From assembly GCA_037176725.1 (NCBI GenBank), contig JAZBRS010000074.1:64484001-64548000 (forward strand): a stretch of DNA of 64,000 nt. Reading direction: 5' to 3'. Source of the stretch: Posidonia oceanica. Lineage: Eukaryota > Streptophyta > Magnoliopsida > Alismatales > Posidoniaceae. The notes under the pieces are model-generated. The model was not told where the DNA came from and made no database searches. It saw nothing but the letters and a program-made list of their open reading frames with translations. Made by a program: the position numbers and the translations under genes. This document shows positions 11,311 through 22,211 of the stretch, piece after piece. Within the stretch, counting starts at the first letter, position 1; every line of letters begins with the position of its first letter.

Positions 11311-13256
11311 CAGATCTCCCTAAAAGGTGAAGATCTCCGACTCTCTCTCGACAATCACCATATCTTTCTCAATGCTGACTATCTTCTTCTCTGTAAACCC
11401 TAACTGTGATACTGAAAAAATGTAAATATTTTTTCAGTCTCGTAAAAAATTTCATTATGATTTTCATCATCATCAAAGCAAAACAAAAACTTTATAAAAC
11501 ACTGAAATTTCAACAACAAAAAATCAGTTTTATGCCTTCAATTTTATTTTTTTTAAATGACACTGAAATTCCATTATAAAAAGTAGTTAACACTACAACT
11601 TGAAAATCATAAGTTTTTATGTATTTTAAACATTTTGTATTATTTTCCTCACGATCATGTAACATGGAAAATAGTGATCTAACACTAAAATTTCATTAAC
11701 TTACATTTTTTCCTTGTAATGATTTTTAAATATAAAACTAACACTGAATTTTGATTTTAGTCAATATTTGACAATGAAATATCATCGTCTTCCAGATTTA
11801 TACGTGTAATGATTTCAATATATGATAATGTGTCACTGAAATATTGACTTAACACTGAAATCTAATCAACATTACTATATTTGTTACTGTATTACTTATT
11901 TTTATGTTCATTAGTTTCCTTCTAGCAGGAAAGTTAGTGACATAACTTCTTCCAGTTTCGGATTGAGACTCACACAACAAATTCAAAAAAGTAGCCTTTC
12001 AAAAAACACAAGAAGGCAACTTACAATGAGGACAACACCATCTAGACCACAAGTTGGTGGTGAGGCCTCGACATCCTCTATGAGGCCAACAACAAGAAGA
12101 AAAAAGCTTGCTTACAAAAGAGGAAAGCATATCACCTACACAGAATCTAAAAAAAAGAACAAGAAAGTCGACATTTCATATCAAGAAGAAGAAGGTAACT
12201 CTCATATATCATTGATAAATTTCAATATTATTACAATTTCGTTATCTATTTTTTGTGTCATGTTTAATTATTTCAGTGTCATATTAAAATCTTTCAGTGT
12301 CAAGTTAAAACAATTTGATTGTCATGTGTCTAAATTATATTTAGATGTTTCTAAATTTTAGTGAAAAATTCCAAGTTTCTATAAATAGGTGTAATGTATC
12401 TATATTTTAGTGTAATTATCTATATTTAAGTGTCATGATACTCTATTTCAATGTGATGTTTATATATTATAGTATCATGTATATATATTTCAGTGTCATA
12501 TTTCTTTATTTCAGTATATTCTTCCAAATTTTCAGTTTCTGTTTTTTATATTTCAGACATTGATGAAGAAGACAAGTCAGACAATAAAGGAAAGAAGAAA
12601 ATCAAAAGATATTGTATGATTGTAAGTTTCACATATAGAAATTATAGATATTAAATATAGTTTTTCAGACAAGTTTCTTTCTACAGTTTCTTACTATAAT
12701 TTTTTGTTTACAGCAAAAGCAAGAATCCAACAAAGATGTGTGCCTTCTTCCTACCATAAGCTTATGGATAAAATCATTTTATCAGATACTGATTTGGCAA
12801 TGATTTCTAATTCACCTTTCAGCCAATTTTTTGATTTACCTAAGTCTAGGGTAAATGTATATGTTTTAGACACATTAATAGGAAACTACCTTGGAGAGAA
12901 TTCCTTTTTGGTGAATGGGGAAAAAATGGATTTTATAAAAGATAAGTTTGTGGAGATTCTAGGACTACCAACAAAAATAGAATCAATAGAAATAGATTAT
13001 AATATAGAAAACACACTAGAGATTGAGAAGCTATTCCCATCGAAAGACAACATTGTGAGATGGGAAATAAAAAAAGTGATTGAAAAAGTGATGTGTGATA
13101 GGAGCCATTTAAGTGCAAATGTCATGGTTAAACTATAGTTGCTATTTGTCTTGGCTGCGTATCTCCTACCATATTCAAATTGTTCTATCCCAAAAGGATT
13201 ATTTGCCTATGTGGACAGCTTTGAAGAAATAGGCAAGTATGATTGGACTACTTTTG

Positions 13257-15540
13257 TGTCGCGTCCTGGGGTGACTCCACAGTACCAACTCTACCCAAAT
13301 GATATTAAACAATCATTTTAAAAATAAGCATTCAATTACATTTGAGAATAAATTTAAAACTTTTACAAAACTATTACAAAATTATTACAAAACTCCCAAG
13401 ATTCCCAGTGTGCGGCTACGTGGCTTCTAAACATGCACCAGCCTGGATTGTACCTCAACCCTGCACTTGAAAACCAAAACACAAAACACGCGTGAGTAAC
13501 ATCTAAGTCACCCAGTACGTGCCACCCAAAACCACGGCAAGCGGAAACATAATCTCATCTAAGGCAATTAAAACCAAACTATCACAAACCACGAAATATA
13601 GTAATACAATTTTATCCTAAGGCATTTAAAACCAAAAGCCAACAAATCATTATAAACATGCCATTTAAAACTTAACCATTCCCTTTTATGAAACCACATA
13701 CTTTTATAAAGCTATCCACATTTTCTATAAACATATGCATTCTCAAATCTGTCACAAATCCATCTCAAATCCACACTCACACACACATCGATTCCAAATC
13801 AAATTGAACACTCTGGCCACAGGTGAACGACACTAGCCACAAGCAGTTGCTGTTAACACATGCAACTCTCAACTGCAATGCCGTGGAAAACTACCCCGTG
13901 TGGGAGAACAATCCGCCCTGGAAATTTAACCCTCAATTTATATCATAATCATTTTCATGATTAACATCATAATCAACACGGGATTACGTACTCTGACACC
14001 CCTTGGTGCCCAAGCGTCTGGGGATTCTAACCCTAGCCCTAGCCAGCACCGACACAGAGGGTAATCCATCTGTTTCAACGGGTCCTGCTGTATCGCTAAC
14101 CTCACCCTAGACTATCTGACTCTCGAACCATCGGGCGTATTCAAACACCCCTCTCTACCAGTCAGAAGCTTCGATGTATTGGTCCTTCAAAACCACAGAA
14201 ACCATTTCCAAACTCTTTTCACAAACATGCATTTCTTTTCCAAAATCTTTTGGAAATCTTTTCAAAATCCTTTTTCTTATTCGACAAATCAATAAATTCT
14301 TCAAAACACTAAAACCATCTCAATACAAGGTAAAACCAAGTTCAACAAAAACTCCACGTCATTCTTCTTTGAAAAACATTTGGCCTCTGATTCGGCAAGC
14401 CGAAATTCACCGGTGTGCCGGATCAGGAGCCAAGGTCAGATTTCTGGCCCTGGAACGGTGTTCCGTTTTGGTTCGGTGCTCCATTTTGCTACAGAAAATG
14501 GCGCTCCGCTCAAAAACAGCACTCCGGATCAGGAGAAAACGGCGCTCTGCTAAAAAAAACGACGCTCCGTTCCAGACGATTTCAGAAAACTGAAAACAGG
14601 GCTTTCCTAAGATCGCCCGAACTTAGAACCACAACTGGTTCCACCACAAACATCCATAAATCACAATAAAATACTAGAATCAAGCCATGCTCGTGCTCTA
14701 CATCTGAGCAAAAATTCAAACCATTCCATGCATTCTACATCAAGTTACAAATTTGCAAAGCTCTGAAGCTCAAAACGAAACCAAATTTGCATTCAATCCA
14801 CATTCAACCAAAAATCACATAAAATCCACAATAAATCCTACAATTAACATGGCATAGCTAAATCACATACATTGCAAGCATTAGGCATGATTTCCAAAAG
14901 AAAAACAAAGGAGAGGACACACACATTCATTCCACATTCTCTACCAAAACCTATCAAAATCCACATTAATTCATGGAAAACCCATGGCATAGCAAGAACC
15001 TACTCCAAACTACATTTTAAGCTCAATTTGGAAGGAAAAAGAAGAGGGGAGAGCACGTACAACTCCGGCGAACTCTCTACCTCCTCGCTCCAACTCTGGC
15101 CGGTAAGCTCCACCTTCATAAGCCGTCGGGCACAGGAACCTCCTCTCTGGCACACTTCCGCTCCTCCTCCAACGCCGATCACTCCTCTTCTTCCTCCGTC
15201 AACCATCGGCGATCCTCAAGGGCAACAGTCGATTGGTGGTGGTGGAAGGAGATAAGGAAGAAAAGAAAAGAAAGAAGGGAAAGGAAAGAAGGAAGAGGGC
15301 AACGGGTGGAGGAAAAATTGGGGAAATTGCACTCCCACCCATTTTCCACCACAAAACACACACAAGCCCTTAACTTCATTCCAACAAGCTCTTACTTTCT
15401 CTCGGCCAAACCACACAACTCCGAGGAGCCAGAAACAGAACCACCAGAGACACACAAGCACCAACACACCAAAAACAACAGGGAATGATTTTTCAAAAAT
15501 GATTAACTCAAATTATATTATAGAAAATTAGGATATTACA
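13257..15540 (-). mobile_element. Solo LTR of the element A (chromovirus) family, inserted in an ULP1-like exon
   Basis: A 2,284-bp TG...CA LTR with left end TGTCGCGTCC and right end GGATATTACA, flanked by the 5-bp duplication TTTTG at 13252-13256 and 15541-15545. It aligns along its length with the LTR at 28920-30900: shared ends, shared CCCAGTGTGCGGCTA block, shared CT-rich promoter-like part. No internal retrotransposon DNA remains, so it arose by LTR-LTR recombination. Without it the interrupted exon reads on in the same frame. Orientation is the same as in element A. Confidence 0.92.
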
Positions 15541-17039
15541 TTTTGCATATGACATGCTCTTCAAGAACATTAAGACATGTCACAATCGAATAAAAGAAAG
15601 GGAGAAAATGAGTAGAAAAGCAACCGCATACCTCTTTGGATGTTCCATGGCTTTGTGTGTAAGTGTTACTTTACTTATGTTATTTCTATAAATGAGGAGT
15701 TAACAAGTATTTTGTTTCCAACTTATAAATATGGTACAATGAGAACACTATATCTTGCTCGCCAATTGATCCTTTGGCAACACCACTTTTCAAAAAGTGG
15801 GGAAATCCAAAAATAAAGAAAATAAAACCAATAAAGGTATGTTCATTCTTAATTTTTAAGTTGTTTGTTTTACTTTCATATTCAATTTTAGTGTCATCTT
15901 TAAATAATTCAGTGTCTTGTTTATACATTTCAATGTAATAATAAATTAATTCAGTCTCATATATTTATCTTCCAATGCACTGTATATAAAATTTCAATGC
16001 CATAGTTTTAATTTTCAGTGCCATGTTGATATTATTTCAGTGTCATTTCATATATTTCAGTTCCGTGTTCATGTATTTCATTATTGCATTTAAGACTCTG
16101 ATCTTGATTTCTTCCATTTCAATGCCAGCCCCATGAAGGGACTGAATCATGGGATGCAGAAAGATTGGAATTATTGGAAGAGTTGAGGAAATCAAGATTG
16201 GAAGTAGAAACTTTGAAAAAAGAAAACAGAAAAATAAAGAAAGGAAAAGAATCTATAAATAATTGGAAAGAAGAGCTGAAAAGTGAGTTGAATAAGTTGA
16301 AGATAGAAAAAGAAAACCTATAAAAGGATGCTTGGAGGTTGGAGGTGGAGAATATAAACCTTTGTGCTGAGTTAGAGAATTGAAAAGAAAAACTAGAAAA
16401 AAAGGAAAAAGAGTATGAGGAACTAAAGAAATTTTTGACTGATGCAAGTCTAGACTACTTATTTGAAAGTCAAACTGATTATGGATATCAAAATCAAACT
16501 GAAAAGGAAGAAGATATCCATTGCAAGGAGGATACAATCAGGAAACCTGAAATGGAAAGGAAGAAAGGCAAAAAAACTATTGATGATGTTCTTGATATTG
16601 AAGGAGACAATATTAAACATGTTCCTCTGAAATTTAGACAAGTTCAAGATATTGTAATACATGACAAAGAAGAACTTTTGGGAAAAAGGAAAAGAAGCAC
16701 TAAGGCAAGCACCAAGACTCCAACTTCCATGATTCAAAAAATAAAAACAAAACAAAGGAAGTCAACATCAAAGGGCAAGAGGTTAAAAGAACACAAGAAG
16801 AAAACCCAACAAAAGGTAGAATGAACAATATTACAATTTTACCATTTTCTTTGAATTATGCACTTAAAATAAAATTGTACTTTCTATGTAAAATAGGTTT
16901 TATGCTTCAAGGACTATGAAGGATTCAAAATGGTATTAACACAAACTCGTTCTGTCATCAGTGGATTCGCAAACACATACGTCGATGAGTGAGTAATATT
17001 TATTTCACTTATAATGATAGCATACTTTATTTTAGCAAT

Positions 17040-18010
17040 TAATTTCAGTGTTACCATGTAAATTTCAGTATTTGGCATTGTTTTGTGCTAAGTATTTGAG
17101 TGTTACCATATAAATTTTAGTATCTGGCATTGTTTGTGCTAAATATTATAGTGTTGCCCTATAAATTTCAGTATTAACAAAATATTTCGGTTTTACCATA
17201 TAAATTTCAGTATCTGGCATTGTTTTGTGCTAAATATTTTAGTGTTAAGATTTAAATTTCAGTATTACGCAAATATTTCAATGTTACCATATAAATTTCA
17301 GTGTTACCATAAATATTTCAGTGATATGAAATTTTCACAAAATAACTTGATTGTACAACTAAAATTTCAATCATGTATTCACTTCAATACACGTCTGGCA
17401 TCTTCAATACACGTTTTGTGCATGTATTTCAGTTTTTTGCACTGCTACCACTAGAGGGGGGAACATCCTTATGCATTCCACCACCCATGTCGGCTCCAAC
17501 ACCTCCAACAGCCTGGTACATCTTGGCAAATATAGTATTGCAGATGTTCTCCAGATCCTTCATCTTGTCCTCAAACTCATCAGCCTCCAACACCCATGCA
17601 GTCTCCAAACCAAGGGAAAGTGGGGTAACATGCATAAAAATTTCAGTATCTGACATTGTTTTATGCTAAATATTTGAGTGTTACCAAATAGATTTTACTA
17701 TCTGGCATTTTTCTGTGCAAAATATTATAACTGTTACCATAAAAATTTCAGTATCTGGCATTGTTTTGTGCTAAATATTTCAGTGTTACATTTTAAATTT
17801 CAGTTTCTGGCATAGTATTGTGCTAAATATTTCAGTGTTACCATATTAATTTTAGTATCTGGCATTGTTTTGTGCTAAATATGTCAGTGTTACCATATAA
17901 ATTTCAGTATTAACAAAATATTTCAGTATTACCATTTAAATTTTAGTTTTTGGCCTTGTTTTGCGCTAAATATTTCAGTGTTATCGTATAAATTTCAGTA
18001 TCTGACATTG
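17040..18010. repeat. Intronic array of TTTCAG-type repeats in the ULP1-like gene
   Basis: About ten diverged copies of a roughly 75-bp unit built from ATTTCAGTGTTACCATATAA and CAGTATCTGGCATTG followed by TTTTGTGCTAAATA. It fills the intron before the exon at 18028 and is split by the Hsp70-like piece. Each unit contains acceptor-like TTTCAG. Confidence 0.85.
17438..17631 (-). pseudogene. Antisense Hsp70 gene fragment captured in the Mutator-like element
   Basis: The minus strand encodes [11 protein letters not shown], the start of the Hsp70 substrate-binding domain. It is joined directly to [17 protein letters not shown] and AKMYQ, then [12 protein letters not shown], the C-terminal lid and tail of cytosolic Hsp70/Hsc70. 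In a normal protein some 180 residues separate these parts, so an internal piece is missing at about 17590-17600. The frame is open across the join. It sits in an intron of the ULP1-like gene, antisense to it, with transposon repeats on both sides. Capture of host gene pieces is typical of Pack-MULEs. No start or stop of its own is visible. Confidence 0.8.
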
Positions 18011-19041
18011 TTCTTTGTTTATTGTAGCTGCAATTTCTACTTCAAGTTGGGCTCTAATCCAAATGATGGCACTGAAGCCAAATGCTTGGGGTGGCAATTC
18101 TGGAAGTTATTAACTGGTGGTACAGTTCATGAAGAGGTAAAATAAGAATATTCATATCTATATACAATGACTATTTAGAAGTACATGATAATATAGAAAT
18201 TTCAATGTTAAACAGGTCTTTGATCTATATCACGAGTATTTGCATTATACTATTGAACGAGAATGCAAAGAAAAAATCAGGTTCATGAAGGGATTCACCT
18301 TGGTAAAAACCATTACACAAACAAAACTAACAAGTTCATCTCAAATTCTATATATATTTATGGTTAAGATTCTATTTAATATATGTTGTTTTGTATGCAG
18401 TCATACATTAAGGGCAGACCAGGGGATGCTGATTTGAAAATGAGGAGAAAAATGAGAGGATTGTTTGGAATCACGAAAGTCATTATTGAGAAATTAGAAA
18501 TCATATTAATTCCAATTATAAATGATTTCCATTGGCATTTGTTGGAGATGAATATGGTTGCCAAAGAATTCAGATTTTACAATTCATTCCCTGGTAGAAG
18601 ACAAGACAAAGATGAAGATGGAAAATGGGTAAGATGAAAATAATTGCCAATCTATAAACCAAAAAATCAGTTTTGTTACATCTTTTTAACTACCTTCTAA
18701 AATGAATCGTAGGTTGAATGACTGCAACATTATTTCTGCAAAGACCATGGTCTTATTGTTGATGTGGAACAATGGAAAGTAATATAAGTGAAAGACTTCC
18801 CCAAGCAAATTGAAGAAAGTGTTGATTGTGGAGTCTTTTTGTTAAAGGCTTCAGAATATATCTCAAAGGAAGAAAAATCAACTTCACCTCCAAACAAATG
18901 CCAAAGTTTAGAGTTGAAATAACAGCTACAATATTGGACGAAGCATTCATGACTGAAGAACGAGATTTATTTCCACATCATGGAAGAAATGAAAAGGATG
19001 ACAGCAGAAGTGATAGTGATTTTGTTAGAATAATGAATTGA

Positions 19042-19743
19042 ATATGTTGAACATATGAACATGTGTTTTCTATTCCTATAATAACATTTATAGCAAACTG
19101 CATTATATAGAAACTAAAAGGATGAACAGTTTGCTTTTTATTCTTTTGTCTTTATCAGTTATCAGTTTATTTATGAACGGTGTTATGAAAATAATGCAGA
19201 TTCACTTACTTAAAAAATATATAGAAATGTCTATACAAGTAACCTTTGAATACTTCAAATTCAGAATTTAGGAGTCGAGAGGAAGCCACTATTCGTGTTT
19301 CCACCATTTACATCTCGCACCCAAAGCCAGTAATGTAACTCGTTCAGTTTCATATCATCTGTAAGTACAGAGGAGACATTGAACTTGCACATCTAACAAC
19401 AGTAATAAGGTTCTGCAATCTCCGCTAAGGTTCAAACATTGAACTTCTATTTAAGAAAAGATTTGCAACAAAAGTACATGCTTGTTACGATGATGAGGAT
19501 GGCTAATTTTTTAAAATAATATTATTTTAATAAATTATTACAAAACTAGGCATACTCCCAAACTATTTTCAAAACTAGGTTTCTGGCAGGATTCAGGTGG
19601 GCCCTACGTGCCCACCTGGCCTGTCACCTGTTTTTTTTTTCAATTTTTTTTATGAATTCGGCAGCTACACTGTCAAGTTCAATTTAAAATAAATTCGGTT
19701 CTTTAACAGCCGAGTTCAGTTTGACATAGTCCACAGTGTCATC
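19042..19743. other. Gap between the ULP1-like pseudogene and a minisatellite
   Basis: AT-rich sequence containing part of the ULP1-like 3' region and a short GC-richer patch near 19590-19635. I see no gene, RNA or transposon end in it. Confidence 0.6.
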
Positions 19744-20310
19744 CATAGAAAATATAATAGTTACCATGAAAAATCATCTGGTTACCAAATGAATTTCACG
19801 TTTATTATATGAATACCCTCTATTACCACATGAAAGCCATCTATTACCATTGGAATGTGTTATATTACCATAGAAAATATAATGATTACCATGGAAAATC
19901 ATCTGGTTACCAAATGAATTCCACGTTTACCATATGCCTCTATTACCACATGAAAGCCATCTATTACCATTGGAATGTGTTATATTACCATAGAAAATAT
20001 AATGGTTACCACGGAAAATCATCTGGTTACCAAATGAATTCCACGTTTACCATATGAATGTCCTCTATTACCACATGAAAGCCATCTATTACCATTGGAA
20101 TGTGTTATATTACCATAGAAAATATAATGGTTACCATGGAAATACTTCTGGTTACCAAATGAATTCCACGTTTACTATATGAATGTCCTCTATTACCACA
20201 TGAAAGCCATCTATTACCATTGGAATGTGTTATATTATCATAGAAATAATAATGGTTACCATGGAAAATCATCTGGTTACCAAATGAATTCCACGTTTAC
20301 CATATGAACA
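19744..20310. repeat. Minisatellite, about 120-126-bp unit, five copies
   Basis: Units start at 19744, 19869, 19989, 20113 and 20239 with CATAGAAAATATAAT and contain many TTACCA/TACCAT steps. Copies are very similar, so amplification is fairly recent. It lies inside the Mutator-like element downstream of the ULP1-like gene. Confidence 0.92.
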
Positions 20311-20539
20311 GTTTGCTTTCTTGAAAGGAATGAACAGTTTGCTTTCTTGAAAGGAATAATTTAGATTATTGGGCATCTTACTGAAAAAATATATAGAAAT
20401 GTCTATACGAGTAACAAAGCATGTATTCTGAAATTAATCAAAAAATGAAGTACAATGTCCCAAATTATAAATCAATTACACTTAAATATAGTGCCCAATT
20501 TTGGACAATTCACACACAACCAATGAATAACATTTTTTA

Positions 20540-21996
20540 GCACTTCCCTACTACTGATTTGGGAGCCATTATTGGAGATGTGTTTCACCATAGGGATTTA
20601 TTTGAAAATCAGATTGGGGGCAATGAAGTTGACGTGCTCAATATGTGGCAGAATTTTAACAATCTTCATGTGGACTCGTAGGGTGTTGGTGACAAGCTTT
20701 TTTGGTTGCCTGCGTTTGATGGTGCTTTCTCCATTAAGAGTGCTTGGCCTCTTATTTCGAACAGGAGTCGTAATAATAACGAGTGGAGATGGGTTTGGTC
20801 TACTTTTATGCCGGCCAAGATGTCTCTTTTTCTATGGAGGATAGCTTCGAATGCAGTTTCTGTGGATGCAAACGTTCAATCTAGATCTGTGCATTTTGCT
20901 TCAAAATGCAATTGTTGTATCAATGCACAGACAGAGTCTCTAAACCACTTGCTTCTTCATGGGGATTTGGGGTCGAATATCTGGTCTTTCTTCAACCGTG
21001 TGCTCCATATGCAGGTTTGTGAAGACATTTTGACTACTATATCATCTTGGCAGGATTCTGGTCGGATGTCATCTTACAGGCATGCTTTGATTGGACTTCT
21101 TCCTGGCTTTATATGCTGGCATATCTGGAAGGAGCGTTGCAATAGGAGGTTTTCTGACAGATACAGGGGATGGCAGCTTGTTGCTATGGACATTGTTGTA
21201 GAATGCAATTATTTGTTAGGCCAGAAGAGATTTTCGTTTTTGGGGGGTCATGCTTCGTCTTTGAGGCTTGCAGGTTTCACTGTTCCTACTACTCTAAATA
21301 TCTGTTGCATACCTGTTGCGTGGAAACCTCCATCTACTGGCTTGAAGGCCAATGTTGATGGTTCTTCTTCTTCAACAGGAGCTGGAGGTTTGGTTAGAGA
21401 TGCAGGGGGCAATATTAGAATTGCTTTTTCATCTTTCTATGGCAAGATAACTAATAATGAGGCTGAGATAAGAGCTATTTGGGATGTACTGGTCTTATGT
21501 GAGGAGCATGATATGGAAGTGGCTGATGTCCAGTTTGACTCTTTGCAGGTGGTGCATATGTTGCAGAGGAAGATTTTTGTTAGCTGGAGATGCTATACTT
21601 GGTGGCGGTGTATTCTAAATCGGTTTAATGTTTGCTTCTCTCATTGTTATCGGGAGGGCAATTTTGCAGCAGACCTTCTTGCTAAGGAGGGGGGCCGTCT
21701 TCACAGTCATCAAGTTTACTTTAATTTTTTAGAACTTCTTAGGAAGCTCAAGGGTATTTGTAATTTTGATAGATGGGGGTTTCCTAGTTTGCGAACTAGA
21801 GGGAGTACTGATTAGTCTTTTTCTCCTCTTCTATTTCCTAAGGGTATGGGTTTTGGAGATGAGTTTTTTCTGACTAATCATTGGCCTGGTGGTTGATGGC
21901 TCCTTATCCTCTTCTTGAGGTGTATCATTTCTTTTGTACTCCTTTATCTTAGCAATAAAATAAAAAATCTTATTTGCCCCCCCCCCCCAAAAAAAA
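20540..21996 (+). mobile_element. 5'-truncated L1-type LINE insertion
   Basis: The ORF2 C-terminal end is followed by a 3' tail: GCAATAAAATAAAAAATC, then a run of about 12 C and 8 A (21977-21996). 5' truncation and an A-rich end are typical of target-primed reverse transcription. The left limit near 20540 is set only by where LINE coding text begins. A target duplication was not found with confidence. Confidence 0.75.
20575..21815 (+). pseudogene. LINE ORF2 fragment: zf-RVT plus RNase H
   Basis: The frame runs from DVFHHRDLFENQIGG through one TAG near 20676 and is then open for about 369 codons to 21815. The first half is the zinc-binding reverse transcriptase region (AWPLISNRSRNNNEWRW, SLFLWRIASNAVSVDANVQ, CNCC, ESLNHLLLHGD, ICWHIWKERCNRRF). 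The second half is an RNase H-like domain with acidic residues in KANVDGSS, NNEAEIRAI, VQFDSLQVV and NFAADLLAKEG. The RT palm is missing because the copy is 5'-truncated. The reading frame is well kept, suggesting a younger insertion than its surroundings. Confidence 0.85.
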
Positions 21997-22211
21997 GAAT
22001 AGTAGTTCATTTATACATTTGACATAAAAAAAAAACAAAAATTTGACTTTGTAATCCATCATTTGCTGCCACTTCGACTATAAACAAAAACCTATCAAAA
22101 TGACCTGCAAAAAATATAAAAATATAACATTATATAAATATTACATTACTGAAACAATTTCAGTTTTAATTGGTAAATTTCAGTGTTCAACTTACAATCC
22201 CATTTTTAAGA

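Larger units (their letters stand above)
12026..19041 (+). pseudogene. ULP1-like (C48 family) cysteine protease gene of a Mutator-like element
   Basis: Exons by splice and frame: 12026-12194, 12557-12613, 12714-13256 continuing at 15541-15658, a poorly defined exon ending near 15840, 16129-16815 (Lys/Glu-rich coiled coil), 16897-16988, 18028-18136, 18216-18302, 18401-18628, then 18713-19041. The protein would have a basic N-terminus, a DUF1985-like helical block (SPFSQFFDLPKSRVNVYVL), a coiled coil and a C-terminal Ulp1 fold. The catalytic His is in NDFHWHLLEM (18530-18532), the Gln in DFPKQ, and the Cys in DCGVFLLK (18827-18829). The usual Asp of the YDS motif is Asn here (18581-18583). Lesions: TAG 13136, LTR insertion 13257-15540, TAA 16321, TGA 16381, TGA 18719, TAA 18785, and a frameshift near 18870. 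An active copy would remove SUMO-like modifiers; this one is dead. Confidence 0.75.
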
